This document shows positions 28,781-37,851 of a stretch of 64,000 nucleotides of DNA, in pieces. The DNA comes from Stutzerimonas nitrititolerans (GTDB taxonomy: Bacteria; Pseudomonadota; Gammaproteobacteria; Pseudomonadales; Pseudomonadaceae), in the NCBI RefSeq assembly GCF_003696285.1, contig NZ_RFFL01000006.1, positions 1 through 64,000 on the forward strand, given 5' to 3'. The position numbers and the translations under genes were made by a program. Below the pieces are notes generated by a model. The model searched no databases, had not been told where the DNA came from, and saw nothing but the letters and a program-made list of their open reading frames with translations. How positions within the stretch are numbered: the stretch's first letter is position 1; every line of letters begins with the position of its first letter.

Positions 28781-31570
28781 GTGCGCCGGCTTCGGATCGC
28801 CATCGCGATGACCTTCAGTCTGTTGCTGATAGCGCTCGGCGCGTCACCGGCATGGACGGCCGAGGCGCAACCCAGTGATCAAGCGGACTCCCTCGCAGCA
28901 CAACCCATAACGCCTAACTGGCGGATGCTGATCGACCAGTCGGGTCGCCTCACGCTCGACGAAGTGCTGACACAGCGTGCGCTGTTTCAGCGACTCGAGA
29001 AGCGCTCCTATACCGCCCCCGCCAGTACCAGTGCCGTCTGGCTGCAGGTAAGCCTGCCGGCCTATGCGCAACCCAACTGGCTGTGGGTGTTCGCCCCCCG
29101 CGTCCAGTACCTGGACTACTATCAGCTGCGCGACGGCAAGCTGGAACGACATGTCGAAACCGGTGAACTGCGACCGCTGGAGTCGCGGCCATTGCCGGCG
29201 CGCGCCTATCTTTTTTCCCTGCCCAATGACGGCCAGCCCCGCGAAGCCTACATCCGCCTGCAATCCTCCCACCCGATCATGGCCTGGTTCGAGACCATCG
29301 ATGAAACCGGCCTGGTTCAGCAGTCGAAACCGGCCTACCTGTTCGGGGCGCTGTTCGGTGCGCTGGCGTTGCTGATGGTCTACAACCTGCTGCGTTTCGC
29401 CTATACCTTCAGCTACAACCACGTCTGGCTGGCGCTGCTGCACGGGGCCTTGTTGGCCTGCGTGGTGGCGAACCTCGGTTTGCTGGCGGTCTGGTCGCCC
29501 CAGCTCATCTATAGCCAGCCGTTGATCGCGGATCTCGCCGCGCTGGTCGCCTGCCTCTCGCTGCTCGCCTTGACCCTGGGTTTCTTCCGCCATCACGCGA
29601 AAACCTGGGTCACCTGGCTGCTGGGAACGCAATTCAATCTGGTGGCCGCACTGGCGGCGATCATCCTGCTGACGCAGCAGCTGTGGTACAGCTGGCTGAT
29701 CTACCTGCTGGTGCTGCTGGCCTCGATCAGCGTGACCGCCGTGGCGCTCTATCACTGGCGCCGCGGTTATCAGCCGGCGCGCCTGCTGGTCGCGGGCATG
29801 CTGCTGTTCGATTCGGGATTCCTGTTCATCTTCCCGATCCTGCTGGGCTTCAACCAGCTCGACCCCGACTGGCTGACCGGGGTGATCTTCAGCATCGCCA
29901 CCTGCTCGGGGCTGATCCTCAGTTTTGCCCTGCTCGAACGACAGCGCCGAATCCAGGCGGATAACCGCAACCTGTACACCGCAGCAGCGGTCAACAGCGC
30001 CGAGCTGAGAACCAAGGCGGACTTCCTCGCCAAGATCAGCCATGAGATCCGCACGCCGATGAACGGCGTACTGGGCATGAGCGAGCTGCTGCTGGGCACG
30101 TCGCTTTCCGCCAAGCAACGCGACTATGTCCAGACCATCCATAGCTCCGGCAACGAACTGCTCAACCTGATCAACGAGATTCTCGACCTCTCGAAACTGG
30201 AGTCGGGACAGATCGAACTCGATGACGTGCAGTTCGACCTCAACGCCCTGATCGAAGACTGCCTGGGCATCTTCCGCGCAAAAGCCGAGCAGCAGAAGGT
30301 CGAGCTGATCAGCTTCATCCAGCCGCACATGCCCCAGGTGATCGCCGGAGACCCCACCCGTCTGCGCCAGGCACTGCTCAACCTGCTGGACAACGCCTTC
30401 AAGCAGACCGAAGAAGGCGAAGTGCTGCTGATCGCGGCCATGGACGAAGACGAACAGGAACCGCAGCTGCGTATCACCGTTCAGGACAGTGGCCGGCCGC
30501 TCGAGGACGAGGAGCGTAACGACCTGCTCAACGCCGAGCTGGACAGCCGCGACTTCCTTTCCGCCACCCGCCACAGCGGGCGCCTCGGTCTCATCATCGC
30601 CCGACAGCTGGCGCACATGATGGGTGGCGATTTCGGCATCGAAACCGGCGGCGCGCAAGGCAACACCTTGTGGATGAGCCTGCCATTGAGCAACTCCGCG
30701 CCGGCGCAGGCCAGCCCCGACCTGGACGCCACGCTGCGGGATGCCCGTTTGCTGGTGGTGGATGACAACGATACCTGCCGCAAGGTGATCAGCCAGCAGT
30801 GCAGCAGTTGGGGCATGGAGGTCAGCGCCGTGGCCTCCGGCAAGGAAGCCCTCGCGCTGCTGCGAACCAAGGCGCACCTCAACGAAGTCTTCGATGTGGT
30901 CCTGCTGGACCAGGACATGCCAGGCATGACCGGCATGCAGCTGGCCAGCAAGATCAAGGAAGACTACAACCTGGACCAGGACATACTGCTGATCATGCTC
31001 ACCGGGATGAGCAGCGCGCCGAGCCGGATCATCGCGCGCAACGCCGGCATCAGGCGCATTCTCGCCAAGCCGGTCGCCGGTTACACGCTGAAGACGACGC
31101 TGGCCGACGAACTCTCCCGTCACCGAGCCAGCGCTCCCGCCCGCTCCATCACTCCGCCAGGCAGCATGCCGGATGATTTCCGCGTCCTGGTAGCAGAGGA
31201 CAACAGCATTTCCACCAAAGTCATCCGCGGCATGCTGCGCAAGCTCGACCTGCAACCGGACACCGCGGGTAATGGCGAGGAAGCACTGGAAGCCATTAAA
31301 GCCCGCCCCTACGACCTGGTCCTCATGGATTGCGAGATGCCGGTGCTCGACGGCTTCGAGGCCACCCGGCAGCTACGCAAGTGGGAAATCAGCGCAGGCC
31401 GCCCCCGCACGCCGGTGGTCGCGCTGACCGCACACATCTTCAGCGAACACCGCGAGCGTGCCCGGGAAGCTGGCATGGACGGACACATGGCCAAGCCGGT
31501 GGAAATGTCGCAACTGCGCGAGGTGATCGCGCACTGGATCGCCGTCAAGAACGCCGCCGACGGTCATTGA
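28781..31570 (+). CDS. retS: RetS-type hybrid sensor histidine kinase
   Basis: The 929-residue protein has a signal peptide, a periplasmic 7TMR-DISMED2 domain (about 40-180), seven transmembrane helices (about 185-390), a HisKA domain with SHEIRTPMNG (His near 421), an ATPase-like domain and two receiver domains (Asp near 710 in LLDQDMPG; Asp near 850 in LMDCEMP). The ATPase boxes are degenerate (DSGRPLEDEE instead of D-x-G-x-G), as known for RetS, which works by binding and inhibiting GacS rather than as a normal kinase. The result is low RsmY/RsmZ and a planktonic, acute-virulence-type programme. The start is GTG with GAAAGG 9 bases upstream. No cognate regulator lies beside it, as expected. 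Confidence 0.93.
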   Translation: MRRLRIAIAMTFSLLLIALGASPAWTAEAQPSDQADSLAAQPITPNWRMLIDQSGRLTLDEVLTQRALFQRLEKRSYTAPASTSAVWLQVSLPAYAQPNWLWVFAPRVQYLDYYQLRDGKLERHVETGELRPLESRPLPARAYLFSLPNDGQPREAYIRLQSSHPIMAWFETIDETGLVQQSKPAYLFGALFGALALLMVYNLLRFAYTFSYNHVWLALLHGALLACVVANLGLLAVWSPQLIYSQPLIADLAALVACLSLLALTLGFFRHHAKTWVTWLLGTQFNLVAALAAIILLTQQLWYSWLIYLLVLLASISVTAVALYHWRRGYQPARLLVAGMLLFDSGFLFIFPILLGFNQLDPDWLTGVIFSIATCSGLILSFALLERQRRIQADNRNLYTAAAVNSAELRTKADFLAKISHEIRTPMNGVLGMSELLLGTSLSAKQRDYVQTIHSSGNELLNLINEILDLSKLESGQIELDDVQFDLNALIEDCLGIFRAKAEQQKVELISFIQPHMPQVIAGDPTRLRQALLNLLDNAFKQTEEGEVLLIAAMDEDEQEPQLRITVQDSGRPLEDEERNDLLNAELDSRDFLSATRHSGRLGLIIARQLAHMMGGDFGIETGGAQGNTLWMSLPLSNSAPAQASPDLDATLRDARLLVVDDNDTCRKVISQQCSSWGMEVSAVASGKEALALLRTKAHLNEVFDVVLLDQDMPGMTGMQLASKIKEDYNLDQDILLIMLTGMSSAPSRIIARNAGIRRILAKPVAGYTLKTTLADELSRHRASAPARSITPPGSMPDDFRVLVAEDNSISTKVIRGMLRKLDLQPDTAGNGEEALEAIKARPYDLVLMDCEMPVLDGFEATRQLRKWEISAGRPRTPVVALTAHIFSEHRERAREAGMDGHMAKPVEMSQLREVIAHWIAVKNAADGH

Positions 31571-32829
31571 GCCACCCGCCGCACATCGCTGATCACCAGC
31601 TGGCTCTCCGGTTGTGCTGGCATGCGCGAGGGATCGATACGCAGGTCCTGAGCCGGCACCGCATATTCCATGTGTCGGGTCAGCATGCATAGCGAGGCCT
31701 TCAGCAGCTCGATGGCCAAGCGCTCGCCGGGGCAACGATGGCCGCTGGCCGGATCACCACCGCCCTGGGTGATGAAGTTGAAGGCACTGCCGTTCCAGTG
31801 GGCGAACCGTTCGGGGTCGAACCGCTGTGGCTCATGCCAGGAGCGGGGGTCGCGATTGGTACCGTACAGGTCGAGCAGCACCCGGGTTCCCTGCGTGAAG
31901 CGATAGCCGTTCCACTCGAAATCCTGCTTCACGCGCGCCGCAACAAAGGGGAAGAATGCATAGAGGCGCCGGACTTCCTGGGCAAACGGCTCGAGCAGCG
32001 CATCGCTTTCCTGCAGCCGCTTGCGCCACTGCGGATGGGTCAGCAGCTCCTCTACGGCATACACCACGAAACGCGACACCGCGACGATGGGGCGCAGCAG
32101 ATTGAGCAGCTCCACGGCCGCGATCTTCAGCTCCATCGGGCGTCCATTCAGCTCGGCATGACGAGCCACCACCGCCAGTGGCTGGTCCGCGGCGACATTC
32201 AGTGTTCCGTCGCGCACCTGCTGAATCAGCCCGGCCGCCCAATCTTCCGCCGCCTTGCGCGCGCGACGCGCCTGCCAATGTCGCGCCGCTACGCCACCCG
32301 CGCCATCGATCATCGCCGCCAGCTGCTCGCAGCGCTGCTGCGCCTCGTCCGGTGCCAGAGGTACGGCCGCCCACCGACAGGCCGCACGGGTCAGAAGCAG
32401 TTGCATTTCCTGCAGCAGCACTATTCGCTCGCGGTTCTGCCAATCGTCGATGGCGGCGCTCCATTCGGCATTGCCGAGCCGCACCATCTCGGCCACGCCC
32501 TGCTCGTCGAGCAGCGCCAGGAACAACCCCTTGCGCTGTCTGTGTGCCGCTCCGTCCAGGCCTTGCACACCGCCCTGCCCGAAAAGGGTCTTCTGCAGCA
32601 TCCGCGGAGCGGCATGGGCACGCTGCAGACGACGATCATCGTAAAAGAGCCGAGCGGCGTCCTCGCCAGTCATGCAGATGGTGTCCTGCATCAGCAGGCG
32701 CACCCGGAACACATCGCTTCCGAGTCGCTCGCACCGGTTGCGGATGAAGTCGTAACCTTCGCGCAGCAGCGAAACGGAACCATCGAAGCTCGCATCGCGC
32801 GGTATCGTCGGCATATCCACCTCATTCAT
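31564..32829 (-). CDS. CYP152-type cytochrome P450 fatty-acid peroxygenase
   Basis: The 421-residue P450 matches CYP152 (P450 BS-beta, SP-alpha, OleT). The heme-Cys loop is GGGDPASGHRCPGE (Cys366), the ExxR is EVRRLY, and LDLYGTNRDPRSW is typical. The I helix has LRP (Arg246-Pro247), the Arg that binds the fatty-acid carboxylate, in place of the acid/alcohol pair of monooxygenases. Such enzymes use hydrogen peroxide directly to hydroxylate or decarboxylate fatty acids. Residue 89 is Gln, as in hydroxylating BS-beta, not His as in decarboxylating OleT. The start could also be the ATG at 32814. Its tail overlaps retS by seven bases. Confidence 0.92.
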   Translation of the reverse strand: MNEVDMPTIPRDASFDGSVSLLREGYDFIRNRCERLGSDVFRVRLLMQDTICMTGEDAARLFYDDRRLQRAHAAPRMLQKTLFGQGGVQGLDGAAHRQRKGLFLALLDEQGVAEMVRLGNAEWSAAIDDWQNRERIVLLQEMQLLLTRAACRWAAVPLAPDEAQQRCEQLAAMIDGAGGVAARHWQARRARKAAEDWAAGLIQQVRDGTLNVAADQPLAVVARHAELNGRPMELKIAAVELLNLLRPIVAVSRFVVYAVEELLTHPQWRKRLQESDALLEPFAQEVRRLYAFFPFVAARVKQDFEWNGYRFTQGTRVLLDLYGTNRDPRSWHEPQRFDPERFAHWNGSAFNFITQGGGDPASGHRCPGERLAIELLKASLCMLTRHMEYAVPAQDLRIDPSRMPAQPESQLVISDVRRVAQ

Positions 32830-33000
32830 AATCCAGCCCTTCGGTCGACAGCCTTCACCCAGCAGGGTTGCTGCACTGCCCAGCCAGCCGAAGCATTGAA
32901 CAAAAAACCTTTGTTGCTGCCGATGTAACAGGCCTAGCGATCTTCAACGGCACGGGTCGCCGGCATCGAGTAGCCAGCCAACCGTCTCCAGGAGTCGCCC

Positions 33001-33948
33001 ATGATGAAAAAGAGCGATGTGGCCTGGACAGCCATCGGCATCACCGCCGTCCTGCTGTCCGGTTATCTGCTCTATCACGAGATTCGCAACCTCTCCCTCG
33101 AGGACCTGACCGATAGCCTCGCAGCCATCGGCAGCCGCGACTGGCTATTCGCCGTGCTGGCAACCCTGGGCGCCTATACGGCGCTGGCCTGGTATGACCG
33201 TATCGCGATAGCGCATCTGGGCAAGAGCATCTCCTGGTGGTTCATCACACTGTGCTCGTTCACCACCTATGCCTTGGCCCACAACATCGGCGCGTCGGTA
33301 TTCTCCGGCGCCCTGGTGCGCTACCGGGCCTATCGCAGCAAGGGCCTGACCCCTCAGGAAATCGGCATCCTGATCGTGTTCTGTTCCTTGACCTTCGTGC
33401 TGGGTACGCTGCTGGCGGCCGGCATCGTGCTGATACTGCGTCCGGAACTGCTCGAACGGCTGGTGGACGGTGGGCCCGGGCTGGCACGTCTGATCGGAAC
33501 CGCACTGCTGGTCACCATAGGCCTGTATATCATCGGTGCCTGGCGACAGTTGCGGCCCTGGCAGCTGGGAAAATGGCGAATCGAATATCCACGCCTGCCC
33601 ATTGTCAGGCGTCAGCTGATAGCCGCCCCGCTGGAGCTGGCATGCGCAGCGGCGATCATCTATTTCGCCCTGCCAGCCGAAGGCAATCCCGGCTATCTGG
33701 TGATACTCGGCATTTTCCTCGCGTCCTTTTCCCTGGCGCTGCTGTCCCATGCGCCGGGCGGCCTCGGTGTGCTCGAGCTGACCTTCCTGGCCGCGCTCCC
33801 CGAGCTGTCGACGGCCGATGTGCTGGCGGCGCTGATCGTGTTCCGCGGGCTCTATCTGCTGCTGCCCTTCACCCTGGCGATCATCGTGGTGCTGACCTTC
33901 GAAGCCGGCCAATGGTCGCGCCGGCATCATCCATCCCGAAACCAGTGA
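33001..33948 (+). CDS. UPF0104/YbhN-family integral membrane protein
   Basis: The 315-residue protein has about eight hydrophobic helices and resembles the lysylphosphatidylglycerol-synthase transmembrane region (UPF0104, YbhN-like). The segments SFTTYALAHNIGASVFSGALVRYRAYRSKGL and SHAPGGLGVLE are typical of the family. Related proteins are flippases or synthases for modified phospholipids, but no aminoacyltransferase domain is attached here. The function is unknown. AGGAG lies 6 bases before the first ATG. It is divergent from the P450 gene. Confidence 0.87.
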   Translation: MMKKSDVAWTAIGITAVLLSGYLLYHEIRNLSLEDLTDSLAAIGSRDWLFAVLATLGAYTALAWYDRIAIAHLGKSISWWFITLCSFTTYALAHNIGASVFSGALVRYRAYRSKGLTPQEIGILIVFCSLTFVLGTLLAAGIVLILRPELLERLVDGGPGLARLIGTALLVTIGLYIIGAWRQLRPWQLGKWRIEYPRLPIVRRQLIAAPLELACAAAIIYFALPAEGNPGYLVILGIFLASFSLALLSHAPGGLGVLELTFLAALPELSTADVLAALIVFRGLYLLLPFTLAIIVVLTFEAGQWSRRHHPSRNQ

Positions 33949-34041
33949 TAACCTGCGCCCACCCACAGCTGCACCGCGCTATGGCGAAGCCGACGCGGAC
34001 AGGCGATGATTGCGTTCTTTTCCAGGCATCCAAGCGAAGAC

Positions 34042-34776
34042 ATGACCGATAACCGCTCCAGCGCTCCTCCGCAACACAAGCCCCGCCCGCTGATGGACCT
34101 AGCCATCAGCATCCTGATTCCCTCGCTGATTCTCATGAAACTCAGCGGCGAACAACGCCTCGGCCCCGATGGCGCCCTGTTGCTGGCGCTGGCGTTTCCG
34201 CTGGGCTGGGGTCTGCTGGAGCTGGTCAAGTACCGTAAGTTCAACTGGATCGCCCTGCTCGGCCTCATCAGCGTGCTGCTGACCGGCGGCATCGGATTGC
34301 TGCAGCTGGACTCCGGCTGGCTGGCGATCAAGGAAGCCGCCATCCCGGGCATCATCGGTATCGCGGTGTTGGCCTCGACACGCACGCGCTACCCGCTGAT
34401 CCGCACCCTGCTCTACAACCCTAAGGTGCTCAACGTCGCCATGATCCAGCAGCAACTGGAACGCAACGGCCAGGTCGCGCACTTCGAAACGCGCCTGCTT
34501 CGCGCCACCTACTGGCTCAGCGGCACCTTCTTCTTTTCCTCGTTCATGAACTTCGTGCTGGCCAAATGGCTGGTCAAGAGCCCGGCCGGCAGCGAAGCGT
34601 TCAACGCCGAGCTGGGCCGCATGACGCTGATGAGCTACCCGATGATCGCCATTCCCAGCATGCTGATGATGATGGCCATCTTCTATTTCCTCTGGCGCAC
34701 CATCCACGGCCTGACCGGTCTGCGCCTGGAGGATATCGTCGCTACCTCGACCCAGAGCGAACCGCCGCAGCAATGA
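34042..34776 (+). CDS. VC0807-family membrane protein
   Basis: The 244-residue protein has about six hydrophobic helices and matches the VC0807 family (PRPLMDLAISILIPSLILMKLSGE at the N-terminus, then KEAAIPGIIGIAVLAST). These proteins are of unknown function and are often mislabelled as MFS transporters. An ATG at 34006 would add 12 residues; neither start has a strong ribosome site. It follows the UPF0104 gene on the same strand and is convergent with the AEC transporter. Confidence 0.8.
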   Translation: MTDNRSSAPPQHKPRPLMDLAISILIPSLILMKLSGEQRLGPDGALLLALAFPLGWGLLELVKYRKFNWIALLGLISVLLTGGIGLLQLDSGWLAIKEAAIPGIIGIAVLASTRTRYPLIRTLLYNPKVLNVAMIQQQLERNGQVAHFETRLLRATYWLSGTFFFSSFMNFVLAKWLVKSPAGSEAFNAELGRMTLMSYPMIAIPSMLMMMAIFYFLWRTIHGLTGLRLEDIVATSTQSEPPQQ

Positions 34777-34788
34777 TGGCGGCGTCGC

Positions 34789-35688
34789 TCACGCAGCCAT
34801 CAGCAGCATCCACAGCGGCAAACTGATCGCTGCCAGGACGGTGGACAGGAAAACCGTCGAGCTCACCGCCCGGGTGTCCTCGGGCTGCTTCACGAAAGCC
34901 AGCACGTTCACGCCCGTCGGACAGGCCGCCAGCAGCACCAGTACGCTGCGCGCCGCTTGATCGAGCCCCGGTAGCCAGGCACTGAACCACCACACCAGCA
35001 GCGGAAAAAGCCCCAGCTTGACCAGGGTCAGCGCCAGCGAGCCGGTGCTCGGCCGCAGCCGATAACGCGACAGACTGATGCCCAGCACGATCAGCGCACA
35101 GGGCAACGCCGCCTGGGCCAGCCAGTCCACGATGCGCCATATCGCTCCCGGCAGGCCCAGCCCCGAAACGTTCAGCAAGGCGCCGAGCAACAACCCGATG
35201 ATCAGCGGGTTGGCCAGATTCTTCAGCAGTGCGACAGGACGCACCCGCTCACCCGAGCCGAAGGCGGTGTAGAAGCTCTGCAGGGAAAACAGGATCAGGC
35301 TGTGGAACACCAGGATGGCGAACACGTAGACGAGACTTTCCGTGCCCAGCAGGGTGGTCACCAGCGGAATCCCGACCAGCACGTTGTTCGAATAGGCCGC
35401 CGCGAGCCCCAGGGGCGCGGCGCGGCCGAGCCTGTGGTGGGCCAGCAAGCTCACCAAGGCGAAGACGGCCAGCACAGGGCCGAAGTAGGCCAGCAGAAGC
35501 ATTGGCGACATGCCGACACTCAACTCGGCACGGGCGATCCCCGCGAACAGAATCGCCGGCATGAAGAGCTTGAAGGTAATGCTGGCCAGCCCCGCTGCCG
35601 CCTCATCGGCCAGCCAGCGACGCCAACCCAGCAGATAACCGAGCATGATCAGACCGAAGATCGGCACGATCGCCTGAAGCACTACCAT
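34789..35688 (-). CDS. AEC-family (auxin efflux carrier-like) transporter
   Basis: The 299-residue protein has ten predicted helices in two halves and the AEC signatures LGYLLGWRRWLADE (N-terminus), NNVLVGIPLVTTLLG and ACPTGVNVLAFVKQ. Bacterial members export or exchange organic acids such as malate or malonate. The substrate is unknown. The gene stands alone on its strand, ahead of no obvious partner. Confidence 0.9.
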   Translation of the reverse strand: MVVLQAIVPIFGLIMLGYLLGWRRWLADEAAAGLASITFKLFMPAILFAGIARAELSVGMSPMLLLAYFGPVLAVFALVSLLAHHRLGRAAPLGLAAAYSNNVLVGIPLVTTLLGTESLVYVFAILVFHSLILFSLQSFYTAFGSGERVRPVALLKNLANPLIIGLLLGALLNVSGLGLPGAIWRIVDWLAQAALPCALIVLGISLSRYRLRPSTGSLALTLVKLGLFPLLVWWFSAWLPGLDQAARSVLVLLAACPTGVNVLAFVKQPEDTRAVSSTVFLSTVLAAISLPLWMLLMAA

Positions 35689-35825
35689 GCAGCCGCTCCC
35701 CGCAACAGAGGCGGAGGCAGATGCGTCCGCGCAAAGGGGCGCAAGAATACACCGTTATCGCAGAATTCCGCCAAGCCCGGCGGGCCCGTGATACGAATGC
35801 CACGCTCGCGAACAATGAACTTCGA

Positions 35826-36731
35826 TCAAGACAGCGAATTCGCGCTGCGCGGGACGGCCAGAGCGGCAAGCACCGAGGCCAGGTCGCGATGCCAATCCGG
35901 CGCCGCGAGCCCGAACGTCCCCTCGAAGCGTCGACAATCGAGCACCGACCACGCAGGGCGGCGCGCCGGCGTGGGATATTGAGCGCTGCAGATCGGCGTC
36001 ACCTGCGGTCGCCGGGACAGCAATCCGCCGGCCTCGGCCTGCCGAAAGATCTCGACCGCGAAGTCGTACCAGGAACAGGCGGGCTGGCCACCGAAGTGAT
36101 ACAGGCCCCAGGCGAGCTCTTCCCGACGGGCATGTCTGGCGGCCAACGCCAGCAGCACCTCGGCGATACTTCCCGCATAAGTCGGGCAACCGACCTGGTC
36201 GTTGACCACCGACAAGGCATCGCGCTGGCGCGCCAGGCGAAGCATGGTTTTGACGAAGTTGTGCCCGTGCGCACCGAACACCCAGCTGGTACGCAGAATC
36301 AGATGCTGCTCGAGGCGGGATCGAACGGCCTCTTCGCCGGCCTGCTTGCTGGCACCGTAGACACCTGTCGGGGATACGCTGTCGGTTTCCCGGTACGGAG
36401 CATTGGCCGCACCGGAAAAAACATAGTCGGTGGAGATGTGCAGCAGCGGAATGCCGGCTTCCCGGGCCGCCTCGGCAAGGTAGCCGACACCATCGCGATT
36501 GACCGCATAGGCCTGCTCGGCATGTGTTTCGGCATTGTCGACGTGGGTATAGGCCGCGGCATTGATGATCAAGCCGGGCTGCAACTGCCGAACGGCCCGG
36601 GCAACCTCCTCGCCCTGGCTGATGTCCAGCATGGCCCGGTTCATGCCAAGCGCCTCGAGGCCAAAGCCAGCCGCACGTTTCACCACTTCGTGACCGACCT
36701 GGCCATTCGCCCCGCAAACAAGAATCCGCAT
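35826..36731 (-). CDS. rmlD: dTDP-4-dehydrorhamnose reductase-like protein (RmlD)
   Basis: The 301-residue SDR enzyme has the nucleotide-binding GANGQVG motif at residues 7-13, the STDYVFSG segment and the catalytic YGASK. RmlD makes dTDP-L-rhamnose in the last step of the rmlBADC pathway. Here rmlB, rmlA and rmlC are not adjacent, so this may be a second copy or a related reductase. GAGG precedes the ATG. Confidence 0.85.
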   Translation of the reverse strand: MRILVCGANGQVGHEVVKRAAGFGLEALGMNRAMLDISQGEEVARAVRQLQPGLIINAAAYTHVDNAETHAEQAYAVNRDGVGYLAEAAREAGIPLLHISTDYVFSGAANAPYRETDSVSPTGVYGASKQAGEEAVRSRLEQHLILRTSWVFGAHGHNFVKTMLRLARQRDALSVVNDQVGCPTYAGSIAEVLLALAARHARREELAWGLYHFGGQPACSWYDFAVEIFRQAEAGGLLSRRPQVTPICSAQYPTPARRPAWSVLDCRRFEGTFGLAAPDWHRDLASVLAALAVPRSANSLS

Positions 36732-36852
36732 CTACTCTGCCTCGTCGTGCGCTCGCCCCGATGGCGAACAATGCGCGTTTAGCATCCTGGCCCGATATCC
36801 CTGCGACGCGCCAAGAATACCGAACTAGCGCGGTTCGTGCCTCGTTCAGGCC

Positions 36853-36872
36853 GAATAAAAGGCCTTTTGTTC
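36853..36872. repeat. AAAAGGCCTTTT palindrome upstream of osmE
   Basis: GAATAAAAGGCCTTTTGTTC is an 18-of-20 palindrome centred at 36862, in the 323-base gap between divergent rmlD and osmE (36732-37054). It could be an operator or a weak bidirectional hairpin. I see no other supported element in this gap. Confidence 0.35.
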
Positions 36873-37054
36873 CCGCCATCCGAGGCAGAGAAATAACCGG
36901 TTACATGAAGCAAATCGCCACCCTTCGAGGCATTGCCGCCCGGATGAATTTCAACTGCCTGGCACCCTGCAAGCACTCGCTCCCTCGAAGGCCGTGAAAC
37001 TCACGCGCCTCCTTGCGGCCCAATCTTCTACCAACCCGCTCAGAGGACACCCGA

Positions 37055-37384
37055 ATGCTCAAGCACGCCTTCATCGCCATCGGTCTGGTAACCGCTGTTT
37101 CAGGTTGCGCCTCCAACTCCCAGAACCCGCTGGACCGCGTGACCTATCGCGGCGAGCCCCTGGTAAAGGACGTCAAGCACGGCATGTCCCAGGAACGTGT
37201 CCTGGCCCTGGGCGGCGAGCCGTCCAGCGTTACGCCTCGCACGGCACGCCCCGGCCTCTGCCAGGAGTACGTGCTCTACCACGACGGACACGAAACGCCG
37301 TACTACGTCACCTTCGATTCATCGGGGCATGTCGACGGGAAAGGCTTCCTGACCTGCGCCCAGATGGAAGAGAACCAGCGCTGA
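37055..37384 (+). CDS. osmE: Osmotically inducible lipoprotein OsmE
   Basis: The 109-residue outer-membrane lipoprotein (lipobox AVSGC, Cys18) matches OsmE over its full length: NPLDRVTYRGEPLVKDV, GMSQERVLALGGEPSS, then a Cys-containing YYVTFDSSGHVDGKGFLTC tail (SmpA/OmlA-like fold). OsmE is induced by salt and stationary phase in enterics; its exact role is unclear. The ATG at 37055 has AGAGGA 7 bases upstream; an earlier ATG at 37013 would put residues before the signal peptide. Confidence 0.92.
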   Translation: MLKHAFIAIGLVTAVSGCASNSQNPLDRVTYRGEPLVKDVKHGMSQERVLALGGEPSSVTPRTARPGLCQEYVLYHDGHETPYYVTFDSSGHVDGKGFLTCAQMEENQR

Positions 37385-37426
37385 ACCGCTGAGCGACAAC
37401 CTCTAATCCGCCATGGGAGCACCGAC

Positions 37427-37831
37427 ATGCCACGTGGAGATAAATCCAAGTACACCGCCAAGCAGCAGCGCAAGGCCGAGCACATCGAGGAGAGCTACGA
37501 AGAGCGTGGCGTCTCCGAGAAGGAGGCCGAAGCCCGTGCCTGGGCCACGGTCAACAAGCAATCCGGTGGCGGCGAACGCAGTGGTGGTTCCGGCAAGAAG
37601 AAGAGCGCCACCGCCAAGCGCGCCGATCGCAAGGATTCGGCCCATCGTGCGGCGCAGTCGCGCAAGGGCGACTCGCCGAACAAGGGCTCGGCCAGTTCCA
37701 GCGCGTCGAAATCCGGAAGTACTTCCCTGGCCGACATGACGCGCGACGAGCTGATGCAGAAGGCCCGCGAGCGGGACATCCGCGGACGCTCGAAGATGCG
37801 CAAGGACGAACTCCTGCGCGCGCTCAGCTAA
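37427..37831 (+). CDS. Basic Rho_N/SAP-like domain stress protein
   Basis: The 134-residue, very Lys/Arg/Ser-rich protein has an N-terminal conserved block (KYTAKQQRKAEHIEESYEERGVSEKEAEARAW), a low-complexity basic middle (about 45-98) and a C-terminal Rho-termination-factor N-like helix-turn-helix segment (MTRDELMQKARERDIRGRSKMRKDELLRAL). It is often labelled plasmid stabilisation protein, without good support. Nucleic-acid binding is likely from composition. It follows osmE by 42 bases and probably belongs to the same stress cluster. Confidence 0.85.
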   Translation: MPRGDKSKYTAKQQRKAEHIEESYEERGVSEKEAEARAWATVNKQSGGGERSGGSGKKKSATAKRADRKDSAHRAAQSRKGDSPNKGSASSSASKSGSTSLADMTRDELMQKARERDIRGRSKMRKDELLRALS

Positions 37832-37851
37832 CTGCGCTGGAGGCTGTCGCA

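Noticed and set aside
28844..31255. 803-codon open frame antisense to retS
   Set aside because: The retS frame has clear domains and motifs; the opposite frame is Gln/Ala/Arg-rich without recognisable domains.
36904..36996. Short frame MKQIATLRG in the rmlD-osmE gap
   Set aside because: No ribosome site and no conserved features.
37427..37831. Plasmid stabilisation/partition gene
   Set aside because: The common database name is not supported: there is no ParA/ParB or toxin-antitoxin partner, and the gene sits in a chromosomal stress cluster.
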